Shown here: piece by piece, positions 8,951-20,943 of the stretch
How positions within the stretch are numbered: position 1 is the first letter of the stretch
Layout of the letters: each line of letters opens with the position of its first letter
NCBI GenBank assembly: GCA_964553035.1
Contig: CAZKJH010000003.1
Location: forward strand, 4,016 to 68,015
Direction of reading: 5' to 3'
DNA length: 64,000 nt
DNA from: JBBQIY01 sp964553035
Lineage (GTDB): Bacteria; Verrucomicrobiota; Kiritimatiellia; RFP12; UBA3636
Notes under the pieces: generated by a model
What the model saw: only the letters and a program-made list of their open reading frames with translations
Database searches by the model: none
Told to the model about the DNA's origin: nothing
Position numbers and translations under genes: made by a program

Positions 8951-8978
8951 TAGCGAGTAGCGAGTAGCGAGTAGCGAG
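8951..8978. repeat. four tandem copies of a 7-bp unit
   Basis: TAGCGAG is repeated four times exactly, between the rpoC terminator and the recC start. On the recC strand it would be in the promoter or 5' leader. Short units of this kind change copy number by slippage. Confidence 0.9.
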
Positions 8979-8991
8979 AAAAATTTTGGCG

Positions 8992-9021
8992 AAAAAAACC
9001 GCTCGCACGAGGTGCGAGCGG
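8992..9021 (-). terminator. Rho-independent terminator after rpoC
   Basis: On the minus strand a 10-bp GC-rich stem (9012-9021 with 8999-9008) and a 3-nt loop are followed by seven T (8992-8998). It lies 28 nt past the rpoC stop and separates the RNA polymerase operon from recC. Confidence 0.92.
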
Positions 9022-9049
9022 CTCATGAAAACCTGTTGAATCAAAACGA

Positions 9050-12000
9050 TTAGTTGTTGAGACCAGCGGGTTCTTTCATTCTGCTACGAATCTTGTCTTC
9101 GTCTTCAGGAATAGGCATCGAATCCTCTGAGATAGGCTCGGCGGTGGTCACCAGCTTGATGTAGCGGTGCATCGGGAATCCGGTGCCGCCAGGGATGAGG
9201 TGACCGAGGATGACATTCTCCTTGAAGCCGCGCAACTCATCCCGGCGACCCATCGTAGCGGCATCCGTGAGGACACGCGTGGTGTCTTGGAAAGATGCAG
9301 CGGAGATAAAGCTGTCGGTTTCGAGCGATGCCTTGGTGATACCGAGGAGTACAGGAACAGCCTCTGCCGGGCGCTTGCCTTCGCTGAGTGCCTGCTCGTT
9401 GACTTCGATACGGCGCTCATGTGTGACCTGCTCGCCCCAGAGAAACTCGGTATCGCCTGGGTTCGTGATCTTGACCTTGCGCAACATCTGGCGGACGATG
9501 ATTTCAATGTGCTTGTCATTGATTTCTACGCCTTGCAGACGGTAGACCGATTGCACTTCGTTGACGAGGTAGCGCTGGAGTTCCTGAGAACCGGAAACTT
9601 CGAGCACTTCCTGAGGTGCGATCGGGCCTTCTGTGAGTTGCTGACCCTTACGAACCTTGTCATTTTTAACCACGACGACGTGCTTGCCCATCGGGATAAG
9701 GTGCCTTTCCTCAGTATCCGTAACGGGGTCGCGGACGATGAGGACGCGCTTACCGCGTTCGTTGTCGCCGAAGTCCACAACGCCTTCGATCTTCGCGATG
9801 TCGGCCGCATCTTTCGGATGCCGCGCTTCGAAAAGCTCGGAAATTCGTGGCAGACCACCGGTGATGTCGCGGGTTTTTGATTCCTTACGCGGGGTTTTGG
9901 CAAGCTGTTCGCCTGCCGTTACCTTCTGACCATCTCGAACCATGACAATAGCGGCTGTCGGGATCGAGTAGTAAGCAAGGGCTTCGTTGGAAGCGCCCTT
10001 GAGGATGATCTGTGGGTGCAGGTTTTCGTGCGTTTCAATGATCTTCGCCTGATTATGCCCGGTCTGGGCGTCGATTTCGTTGTCGACCGTAACGCCATCG
10101 ACGAAATCATGCAATTGCACGACACCGGCAAATTCAGAAAGAATCGGCGTTGCGTAGGCATCCCACGTAGCAAGCTTGAACTTAGCTGTGACGACCTCAC
10201 CATTGTCGGCATAAATGATAGCACCAAGGGGTGGCGTAAACTTCTCGATTTCTTCGTCATCCTTATTGCACACCGAGATCGTGGCGCTCTTGTTGAGAAC
10301 CACCATGTCGCCTGTCGTGTTACGAACCACGCGGAGATCGTCGCTGAACTTGACAATACCGGCTTTCGATGTCATGTACTCTGGAGTGGAGAAGGCTGTA
10401 GAAGCCGTTCCACCGATATGGAAAGTACGCATCGTAAGCTGGGTTCCCGGCTCACCGATCGACTGCGCGGCGATAATGCCGACAGCAGAACCGATTTCCA
10501 CCGGCCGGCCCATAGCAAGGTCACGACCGTAGCACTTGGCACACATACCGTGTGCACTGGTGCACGTGAGACCGCTACGAATCCAGATGGACTGAAGGTC
10601 GAGTGGCTCAATGCGGTCGCAGCAAGCTTCGTCGATCTCTTGGTTGGCAGCAATGGCAATTTCGCCGGTAGCTGGATCGATGATGTCGTTGAGCGACGTA
10701 CGACCGAGAATTCGCTGACGAAGTGCCGCAACGACCTTCTCTCCCTCTAAGATGGGCACCACTTCAATGCCGTTCACCGTGTTGCAGTCTTCCTCGGTAA
10801 TAATCACGTCCTGCGAGACATCGACGAGCTTACGCGTCAAATAACCGGCATCAGCCGTCTTGAGCGCAGTATCGGCGAGACCCTTGCGGGCACCGTGCGT
10901 CGAGATAAAATACTCAAGGATGGACAAGCCTTCGCGGAAGTTCGACTTAATCGGAGTTTCAATAATCTCGCCAGAGGGGTTAGCCATACAACCACGCATA
11001 CCCGCCAACTGGCGGATCTGTTGCTTGGAGCCTCGGGCCTTGGAGTCGACCATCATGAAAACCGGATTGATTTCTAGGTAAGACTTGGACTCATCCCAAC
11101 CGTTATCTTCGATCGCCTTGTACATGACGGTGGCGACCTTTTCGGTTGTCTCCGACCAGACGTCGACCACCTTGTTATGGCGTTCACCATCGGTGATAAC
11201 ACCGGCGCGGTACTGCTTGCGGATTTCCTCCACTTCGCCCTGCGCCTTATTAAGAATCGTTTGCTTCTCCTGCGGCACGATCATGTCCACAAGACCGATC
11301 GACACGCCGGCAAGCGTAGCCTGCGCAAAGCCTAACGACTTGAGGTCGTCGAGGACGCGCACCGTGACATCATGCCCTGAGAGGAAATGACACCACCAGA
11401 TGAAGTCGCCCAAAAGGGACTTGTCGACGGCACGATTAATGAAGCCGAGAGTACTCGGCCAAACCTCGTTGAAGAACACGCGACCAACGGTGGTTTCAAT
11501 AACCGTACTTGTCTTGTCACCAAACTTAGTCTCGCGGCCATAATCTCCATTTTTGAAGCGGATTCGAGTATGCGTCTTAATCGCGCCATCTTGGAATGCA
11601 AGCCTGACTTCATTCGCGTCGTTAAACAGCGGAATCATTTCCTTACGCACTTTGTCGAGATTGTTCTTACGACGCATCTTGTCCACCTGCGACTCTGCCG
11701 TGAGGTAGTAGATGCCGAGTGCGATATCCTGCGTCGGCGTCATGATAGACTTGCCGGATGCGGGCGAAAAGATGGAGTTGCTGGAGAGCATGAGCAGGCG
11801 GGACTCGAGCTGAGCCTCAACGGAAAGCGGCACGTGAACGGCCATCTGGTCTCCATCGAAGTCGGCGTTAAACGCCGTACAAACCATCGGATGCAGCCGG
11901 ATGGCTTCGCCTTCGATGAGAACTGGCTCGAACGACTGAATCGAAAGCCTGTGCAAGGTCGGTGCGCGGTTGAGCATCACCGTCTTGCCGTTCGTGACCT

Positions 12001-13246
12001 CGTCAAGGACATCCCAAACGATTTCATCTTGCCTCTCGATCAGCTTCTTGGCGCTGCGAACGGTGTGCGCGTAACCGCGCTCCTTGAGGCGACGGATGAT
12101 AAAAGGCTCGAAGAGCACAAGTGCCATCTTCTTAGGAAGACCGCACTGCCAGAGCTTCAGATCAGGGCCGCAAATAATGACGGAACGTCCCGAGTAGTCC
12201 ACGCGCTTTCCGAGCAGGTTCTGACGGAAACGGCCTGTCTTTCCCTTGAGCATGTCGCTGAGCGACTTGAGTGGACGTCCTCCGGCACCGGTGACGGCGC
12301 GGCCATGACGACCATTGTCAAAAACGGCATCAACAGCCTCCTGGAGCATCCGCTTCTCGTTACGGATAATGACATCCGGAGTCTTGAGTTGCTGGAGGTT
12401 ACGGAGACGATTGTTACGGTTGATAACGCGGCGATAGAGATCGTTGAGATCAGAGGTTGCAAAGCGGCCACCCTCAAGAGGAACGAGCGGACGCAACTCA
12501 GGCGGAATGACCGGCATCACCGTGAGGATCATGTGCTCTGGGCGGCTAGTGCTGGTACGGAAGCCTTCGCAAATCTTCATCCGCTTCGTAATCTTTTTGC
12601 GGTTTTGCTTCGACTTCGTGCTCTCAATTTCCTCTTCGAGTTGGCTCATGAGCTGCTCAAGGTCGACGCGAGAAAGGACCTTGCGAATGCCTTCAGCTCC
12701 CATCATGGCCTCAAAAGAATCACCATACTGCTCAAAGTAATCCTGATATTCGGACTCCGTGAGGAGCTGGTTCGGCTTGAGTGGTGTGTCGCCAGGATCG
12801 GTAACGAGGTAATCCTCGTAATAAATAACGCGCTCAAGGTTCGTGGCAGTCATGTCCAGCATCAGGCCGATACGGCTCGGTGAACACTTCAGGAACCAGA
12901 TGTGAGAAACGGGGACGGCAAGTTCAATGTGCCCCATGCGGTGACGACGCACACGAGAAACCGTGACCTCGACTCCGCAACGATCGCAGATGATGCCCTT
13001 GTGCTTGATGCGCTTGTACTTGCCGCAGGCGCATTCCCAGTCGCGAGTGGGGCCGAATATCTTCTCACAGAAGAGGCCATCACGCTCAGGTCGGTACGTG
13101 CGGTAGTTGATCGTCTCAGGATTCCGGACTTCGCCGTGACTCCACGAACGAATGATGTCAGGAGACGCGAGGGTAATACCGACTGCGTCATATTGGTCGA
13201 CGTTACGCTTCTCGTCGAAAATTTCTTTGGCAACAAATGGATTCAA
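9050..13246 (-). CDS. rpoC: DNA-directed RNA polymerase subunit beta'
   Basis: This is the largest catalytic subunit of RNA polymerase, 1398 residues. It shows the N-terminal zinc ribbon (CACGKYKRIKHKGIICDRCG), the bridge and active-site region with the Mg-binding NADFDGD motif (FNADFDGDQMAVHVPLS), and the second zinc site (CTSAHGMCAKCYG). The C-terminal portion (LIPGGTGF, HRYIKL) is complete. It starts 18 nt after rpoB in the same transcript. No insertions or breaks are obvious. Confidence 0.98.
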   Translation of the reverse strand: MNPFVAKEIFDEKRNVDQYDAVGITLASPDIIRSWSHGEVRNPETINYRTYRPERDGLFCEKIFGPTRDWECACGKYKRIKHKGIICDRCGVEVTVSRVRRHRMGHIELAVPVSHIWFLKCSPSRIGLMLDMTATNLERVIYYEDYLVTDPGDTPLKPNQLLTESEYQDYFEQYGDSFEAMMGAEGIRKVLSRVDLEQLMSQLEEEIESTKSKQNRKKITKRMKICEGFRTSTSRPEHMILTVMPVIPPELRPLVPLEGGRFATSDLNDLYRRVINRNNRLRNLQQLKTPDVIIRNEKRMLQEAVDAVFDNGRHGRAVTGAGGRPLKSLSDMLKGKTGRFRQNLLGKRVDYSGRSVIICGPDLKLWQCGLPKKMALVLFEPFIIRRLKERGYAHTVRSAKKLIERQDEIVWDVLDEVTNGKTVMLNRAPTLHRLSIQSFEPVLIEGEAIRLHPMVCTAFNADFDGDQMAVHVPLSVEAQLESRLLMLSSNSIFSPASGKSIMTPTQDIALGIYYLTAESQVDKMRRKNNLDKVRKEMIPLFNDANEVRLAFQDGAIKTHTRIRFKNGDYGRETKFGDKTSTVIETTVGRVFFNEVWPSTLGFINRAVDKSLLGDFIWWCHFLSGHDVTVRVLDDLKSLGFAQATLAGVSIGLVDMIVPQEKQTILNKAQGEVEEIRKQYRAGVITDGERHNKVVDVWSETTEKVATVMYKAIEDNGWDESKSYLEINPVFMMVDSKARGSKQQIRQLAGMRGCMANPSGEIIETPIKSNFREGLSILEYFISTHGARKGLADTALKTADAGYLTRKLVDVSQDVIITEEDCNTVNGIEVVPILEGEKVVAALRQRILGRTSLNDIIDPATGEIAIAANQEIDEACCDRIEPLDLQSIWIRSGLTCTSAHGMCAKCYGRDLAMGRPVEIGSAVGIIAAQSIGEPGTQLTMRTFHIGGTASTAFSTPEYMTSKAGIVKFSDDLRVVRNTTGDMVVLNKSATISVCNKDDEEIEKFTPPLGAIIYADNGEVVTAKFKLATWDAYATPILSEFAGVVQLHDFVDGVTVDNEIDAQTGHNQAKIIETHENLHPQIILKGASNEALAYYSIPTAAIVMVRDGQKVTAGEQLAKTPRKESKTRDITGGLPRISELFEARHPKDAADIAKIEGVVDFGDNERGKRVLIVRDPVTDTEERHLIPMGKHVVVVKNDKVRKGQQLTEGPIAPQEVLEVSGSQELQRYLVNEVQSVYRLQGVEINDKHIEIIVRQMLRKVKITNPGDTEFLWGEQVTHERRIEVNEQALSEGKRPAEAVPVLLGITKASLETDSFISAASFQDTTRVLTDAATMGRRDELRGFKENVILGHLIPGGTGFPMHRYIKLVTTAEPISEDSMPIPEDEDKIRSRMKEPAGLNN

Positions 13247-13264
13247 GTTTTTGCCTCCCGTAGA

Positions 13265-17140
<3,876 letters not shown>

Positions 17141-17305
17141 CGGGTACCTCTGCAAAAGAGTTACTAACAAAATCGGGAAACCTTTTCAGGCCTCCCCACA
17201 AAACTGGCTTGGGCTCGGATCGCCCAGGGGGATTCTTCTTCATCTAAGGCGAGCTGCAACTCATCTTCCGCCTCTCAAAAATCCTTAGACAAGGAAAGCA
17301 AGAAC

Positions 17306-17387
17306 GGCGGGCCGAAGCCCGCCCTCGCTTACCTTTGTGGCTTTTCCATGTATTTCCAAATAAATAAGGTCCTATATGGAAAGCCAC
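17306..17387 (-). promoter_or_regulatory. structured rplL-rpoB intergenic region (possible attenuator)
   Basis: Two hairpins lie in the gap. On the minus strand an imperfect stem comes first (GTGGCTTTCCATAT, 17387-17374, with 17350-17337; one bulge). A 7-bp GC stem with an extra-stable cUUCGg tetraloop follows (17323-17306, GGCGGGC-TTCG-GCCCGCC). Only a weak T-rich stretch follows the second. Other bacteria have a partial terminator and an RNase III site here that reduce rpoBC expression relative to the ribosomal proteins; the same role is inferred. The rest of the gap up to rpoB shows nothing else. Confidence 0.6.
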
Positions 17388-17399
17388 AGTTCTTCAGAA

Positions 17400-17765
17400 T
17401 TACTTCATTTCGACCTTGGCACCGGCCGTCTCGAGCTTCTTCTTCAGCTCTTCTGCTTCTGCCTTTGAGATGCCTGTCTTCACAACACCGTTGCTCTCAA
17501 CAAGGGCTTTGGACTCAGCAAGACCGAGGCCAGTTGCGGCACGGACTTCCTTAATCACAGAGATCTTCTTGTCAGCAGGTGTTTCGACGAGCTTCACGTC
17601 AAATTCTGTCTTCTCCTCGACAGGGGCAGCAACGGCAGCAGGTGCAGCAGCGGCAGCAGGTGCTGCGGCAGAAACGCCCCACTTGTCTTCAAGCTTCTTC
17701 ACGAGGTCAGCAATGTCAAGAACGGTCAGGCCGCTCAAATAATCAACAATTTCTTCTTGGGTCAT
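17400..17765 (-). CDS. rplL: 50S ribosomal protein L7/L12
   Basis: The stalk protein recruits translation GTPases. The start is taken at ATG 17765 (MTQEEIVDYLSGLTVLDIADLVKKLEDKWGV), giving 121 residues, the normal length; the frame is open further upstream but that part is leader sequence. The N-terminal dimerisation domain, an Ala-rich hinge (about 33-55) and the C-terminal factor-binding domain (EKTEFDVKLVE, KISVIKEVRAATGLGLAESKALVE) are all present. Confidence 0.96.
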   Translation of the reverse strand: MTQEEIVDYLSGLTVLDIADLVKKLEDKWGVSAAAPAAAAAPAAVAAPVEEKTEFDVKLVETPADKKISVIKEVRAATGLGLAESKALVESNGVVKTGISKAEAEELKKKLETAGAKVEMK

Positions 17766-17876
17766 TTTATTTCTCTTTTCTTTTGGTGTAACCGCGTACG
17801 TTAATTCGCATGCGGAACCGGGAGGCTTGGCTTTCGACACACGTCGAGCCGAGCCATCCCATTTTTACGACACACC

Positions 17877-18419
17877 TTATGCCGCAGATTCGTTTTTCTC
17901 TTCTTTTGCCTTGAGGACGTAGAGGACACTCGCGAGCGGGGCAACCAACACGCGCACCAGGCTGGTAGCCGGGGCGAGCATGGTGCCGAGCAACGTGGAG
18001 CGCAAGACATCCTTGGGAGGCAGCGAGGAGAGACTCAAGACCTGAGCGGCCGAGAGCATGGTCTTGTCAAGCTGTGCGCCCTTAACGGAAGCCGCCTCGA
18101 ACTTCTTGAGGAAGTTCACAAGTACCTTAGCGACTTCAGCCGGGTCGCCAGAACCGGTAATCATTGCGGTCGGGCCTACGAGCACGGACTCCATAGAGTC
18201 CCAGCCCTTCTTGGCAGCCGCACGCGAAAGATAAGAATTTTTCACAACCTTAATCGCCGACTTCGCCCCTGCAAGCTCCTTGCGGAGTGCAGCGAAGGTC
18301 GAGACCGTGAGATTGCCATAGTTGAGGACAAAGCAATAATCCGACTTCTCAACAAGCGCAATGACTTCGTTGATGGCGGAAAGCTTTTCCGGACGCTTTG
18401 AATTTGCCGCTGATTTCAT
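17877..18419 (-). CDS. rplJ: 50S ribosomal protein L10
   Basis: L10 anchors L7/L12 dimers to the ribosome. The 180-residue protein has the L10 N-terminal domain (ALVEKSDYCFVLNYGNLTVSTFAALRKEL, IKVVKNSYLSRAA) and a C-terminal helix for L12 binding. A GTG two codons upstream (18425) could also start it; AAGGGG is 9 nt from ATG 18419 and 3 nt from the GTG, so the ATG is preferred. The 111-nt gap to rplL has no clear second gene. Confidence 0.94.
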   Translation of the reverse strand: MKSAANSKRPEKLSAINEVIALVEKSDYCFVLNYGNLTVSTFAALRKELAGAKSAIKVVKNSYLSRAAAKKGWDSMESVLVGPTAMITGSGDPAEVAKVLVNFLKKFEAASVKGAQLDKTMLSAAQVLSLSSLPPKDVLRSTLLGTMLAPATSLVRVLVAPLASVLYVLKAKEEKNESAA

Positions 18420-18432
18420 ATTCACTTTCCCC

Positions 18433-19116
18433 TTATTCCTTGACGGCGATCTTCACAGGAACGCCCATGGTGGAACTGACGGACATCTTGCGGATGTACT
18501 GACCCTTCGTGGAGGAAGGACGCTCGGCACGGATGGCGTTGAGAATCACCGTGGCGTTCTCCACCAGCTTGTCTGCCTCAAAGCTAACCTTCCCGAACAG
18601 GACGCAGATGTTACCCTGGCGATCCATGCGGAATTCTACTTTACCGGCCTTCTGGGCCTTCACGGCAGCCGCCGTGTCGTCCGTAATTGTCCCGGTCTTC
18701 GGATTCGGCATCAAGCCGCGAGGGCCGAGCTGGCGAGCCAGCTTACGAACGTTCTGCATGGCATCCGGCGTGGCAATCGCCACATCGAAATCCATCCAGC
18801 CGCCCTTGACCTTTTCAATGAGATCATCGTTTCCTACAAAGTCTGCACCCGCTTCGCGTGCTGCATCAGCAGCAAGGCCTCCTGCGAACACTGCAATTCG
18901 GATTTTCTTGCCTGTCCCGTGGGGAAGGCTGACGGTGCCACGAACCATCTGGTCCGACTTGCGAGGATCGCATCCCATGCGCATTCCCATTTCAACCGTC
19001 TCGTCGAATTTAGCCGCCGGATTTGCCTTGATGAAAGCAACAGCTTCCTCGATGGAAACCCCATCTGTCGGTAGCTTCTTCGCAATGTCTACGTATTTTT
19101 TGCCGTGTTTAGCCAT
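18433..19116 (-). CDS. rplA: 50S ribosomal protein L1
   Basis: L1 forms the mobile L1 stalk. The start is ATG 19116 (MAKHGKKYVDIAKKL), with AAGGA 8 nt upstream, giving 227 residues. The frame is open upstream into the rplK stop region but lacks L1 homology there. Family segments include PHGTGKKIRIAVFA, the PDAMQNVRKLARQLGPRGLMPNPKTGT signature and KGQYIRKMSVSSTMGVPVKI. Confidence 0.97.
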   Translation of the reverse strand: MAKHGKKYVDIAKKLPTDGVSIEEAVAFIKANPAAKFDETVEMGMRMGCDPRKSDQMVRGTVSLPHGTGKKIRIAVFAGGLAADAAREAGADFVGNDDLIEKVKGGWMDFDVAIATPDAMQNVRKLARQLGPRGLMPNPKTGTITDDTAAAVKAQKAGKVEFRMDRQGNICVLFGKVSFEADKLVENATVILNAIRAERPSSTKGQYIRKMSVSSTMGVPVKIAVKE

Positions 19117-19132
19117 GGTTAGTTCCTTTTCC

Positions 19133-19558
19133 TCAGCCTTCCACAACGATACCCATGCTCCGGGCCGTGCCCTCGATCATGCGCATCGCCGCCTCATCAC
19201 TCGAAGCATTCAAATCCTTGCCCTTCGCCTTGACGATTTCAAGGAGCTGTGCCTTCGTTACCTTGCCGATCTTATCGCGGTTCGGTACGCCCGACCCCTT
19301 AGCAATGCCTGCCGCCTTCTTGAGAAGAACTGCAGCGGGGGGGCTTTTGAGAATGAAGGTGAACGAACGATCGGAATACACCGTGATCACAACCGGGATA
19401 ATAAGCCCCGCTTGCGCTTGGGTAGCCGCATTGAACTCCTTGCAGAACATCATAATATTGACGCCCTGAGAACCGAGAGCCGGTCCGATTGGCGGTGCCG
19501 GGTTGGCCGCACCTGCCGGCACCTGCAAACGCACAATGCCTGTTACTTTCTTTGCCAT
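19133..19558 (-). CDS. rplK: 50S ribosomal protein L11
   Basis: L11 lies at the GTPase centre of the large subunit. It has 141 residues with the classic signatures QVPAGAANPAPPIGPALGSQGVNI, FILKSPPAAVLLKKAAGI and a C-terminal RNA-binding domain ending EGTARSMGIVVEG. The start ATG 19558 is preceded by AAGGAA. It follows nusG by 60 nt and precedes rplA by 16 nt. Confidence 0.97.
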   Translation of the reverse strand: MAKKVTGIVRLQVPAGAANPAPPIGPALGSQGVNIMMFCKEFNAATQAQAGLIIPVVITVYSDRSFTFILKSPPAAVLLKKAAGIAKGSGVPNRDKIGKVTKAQLLEIVKAKGKDLNASSDEAAMRMIEGTARSMGIVVEG

Positions 19559-19618
19559 TTCAGCATTTCCTTGTCTTTATATTGCTCTCCCGGAATCCCC
19601 ACCGGTTCGAACGAACAA

Positions 19619-20203
19619 TCATTTAACACCTTGACGTTCTGTCTCGGCGGAGTCTTCACGCTCCACCTGCCAGTATTCAAGATCGACCGGGGTCTCGCCA
19701 CCAAAGATGGATACCATCACGGTGAGTCGCCCATGGTCGGGATCAATCGCCTGTACAACGCCCGAACTACTCATGAACGGACCATCAATAATTTTTACCA
19801 TTTCGCCGGGCTCGAAGATCACCTTCGGCTTCGGCTTCTCCTGAAGCTCTGTCGCCTGACCACGAATGGCATCGACCTCAGCAGCAGGCATCTCCCTCGG
19901 CGGTTCTCCACCTAGAAAACCAATAACGCCCTGTATACCCTTAATGAAAGACCAGACCTGCTCGTTGCGAGTCTTCCGATCCTCCTGATATACAGCCGCC
20001 TGAATAAATAAATAGCCTGGAAAGAGCTTCTTTACAACCGTCGTCTTCTTCCCCATCTTCACGGAAGTGACACGCTCGGTCGGCATCAACACCTCTCCAA
20101 TCTGATCGGCAAGCCCCTCTTCCTGCGACTTAGCATCGATCAGCTTCTGGACTTTCTGCTCCTGTCCCGTCAACGTCTGCAGAACAAACCACCCTTGTCT
20201 CAT
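19619..20203 (-). CDS. nusG: transcription termination/antitermination protein NusG
   Basis: NusG binds RNA polymerase and couples it to Rho or the ribosome. It has 194 residues: the NGN domain (WFVLQTLTGQEQKVQKLID, KKLFPGYLFIQA, GVIGFLGG) and a C-terminal KOW domain (EPGEMVKIIDGPFMSSSGVVQAID, VSIFGGETPVDLEYWQVE). GGAG lies 8 nt before ATG 20203. It is cotranscribed with secE and the L11 operon, the common order. Confidence 0.97.
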   Translation of the reverse strand: MRQGWFVLQTLTGQEQKVQKLIDAKSQEEGLADQIGEVLMPTERVTSVKMGKKTTVVKKLFPGYLFIQAAVYQEDRKTRNEQVWSFIKGIQGVIGFLGGEPPREMPAAEVDAIRGQATELQEKPKPKVIFEPGEMVKIIDGPFMSSSGVVQAIDPDHGRLTVMVSIFGGETPVDLEYWQVEREDSAETERQGVK

Positions 20204-20231
20204 TTAAAAACTCCGTTCGTTCCGAAATAAA

Positions 20232-20441
20232 TTAACGCGCTCCCACGACAAGCTTCAATAGCTGCGTGAGCACCTGGTCACAAACAAAAACAAAAAGACT
20301 GAGGAGCAAAATCACGGCCGCAACCACCCAGGTGGATTCGATCAGCTCCTTGCGTTTTGGCCAGGATATTTTACCGAATTCAATGCGGCAATCTCGGAAG
20401 AACCCACCGAGCGCCTTGACCTCTTCAGCTATTTTGCTCAT
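20232..20441 (-). CDS. secE: preprotein translocase subunit SecE
   Basis: This 69-residue protein has the single-spanning SecE layout. A short cytoplasmic amphipathic segment (FFRDCRIEFGKISWPKRKELIEST, with the conserved ISWP) is followed by one hydrophobic helix (VVAAVILLLSLFVFVCDQVL) and a short end. It stabilises SecY in the membrane channel. It sits directly upstream of nusG and downstream of tRNA-Trp. Confidence 0.95.
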   Translation of the reverse strand: MSKIAEEVKALGGFFRDCRIEFGKISWPKRKELIESTWVVAAVILLLSLFVFVCDQVLTQLLKLVVGAR

Positions 20442-20511
20442 TTGCCTAATCTCCGAATCTCATCATGTCCGCCCTTACATGCCAAATCGAACAAGTGTTA
20501 GGGCATAAAAT

Positions 20512-20587
20512 TGGCACGTCGGGCAGGACTCGAACCTGCAACAGGCGGTTTTGGAGACCGCTGCTCTACCAATTGAACTACCGACGT
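20512..20587 (-). tRNA. tRNA-Trp (anticodon CCA)
   Basis: The acceptor stem is ACGTCGG with CCGACGT, the discriminator is G and CCA is encoded at the 3' end. The anticodon stem GCGGT/ACCGC encloses CTCCAAA, giving anticodon CCA. It lies between rpmG and secE on the same strand, the usual place for tRNA-Trp. Confidence 0.96.
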
Positions 20588-20597
20588 AACACAGAAA

Positions 20598-20750
20598 TCA
20601 CTTGGTCTCTTTATGCATCGTCCGTTTGCGCTCGTTCGGGCAAAACTTCTTGATCTCAAGCCGTGCCGTCATCGTCCGCTTATTGCGCGTCGTCGTATAA
20701 TTACGGCGTTTGCACTCTGTGCACTCTAAAATTGCGAGGTCTCTTGGCAT
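20598..20750 (-). CDS. rpmG: 50S ribosomal protein L33
   Basis: Direct translation gives 50 residues beginning MPRDLAILECTECKRRNYTT and ending MHKETK. It carries the first zinc-ribbon pair CTEC and a single later Cys in FCPNE, so the second CxxC pair is incomplete and zinc binding is uncertain. The core TTTRNKRTMTARLEIKKFCP is typical of L33. It lies between tuf and tRNA-Trp, where rpmG is commonly found. Confidence 0.95.
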   Translation of the reverse strand: MPRDLAILECTECKRRNYTTTRNKRTMTARLEIKKFCPNERKRTMHKETK

Positions 20751-20819
20751 TTGAATACTCCAATGCTGGTAAAAAATGAACTATTATGTTATCACAACCC
20801 CAACTCTGTCTGCAAGCAT

Positions 20820-20933
20820 AAAAAAACTGCCACAAACAACTGGGAAATGCGAGCGGTGGCTATTCAGTCACTGCTCGCCAAGATAACATCCGGAAAAGAC
20901 CGACCTCTCGATTAGAAGGGGTCGATCTTCCGG
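20820..20933 (-). promoter_or_regulatory. tuf-rpmG intergenic hairpins and possible rpmG promoter
   Basis: Just past tuf there is an imperfect hairpin (20933-20920 with 20905-20890, CCGGAAGATCGACC type). Further on, a short GCCAC/GTGGC stem is followed by AGTTTTTTT near 20820-20833, a plausible partial terminator for tuf. Beyond it TTGCAG, an 18-nt spacer and TAACAT could be a promoter for rpmG-secE-nusG. These calls are tentative. Confidence 0.35.
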
Positions 20934-20943
20934 TTGAGAGGCT

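Noticed and set aside
11387..12883. 498-codon open frame on the + strand
   Set aside because: It is antisense to rpoC throughout. Its long opening follows from the codon bias of rpoC, and its translation resembles no protein.
18509..19915. 468-codon open frame on the + strand across rplA, rplK and nusG
   Set aside because: It crosses three secure ribosomal/NusG genes on the other strand and shows no domain.
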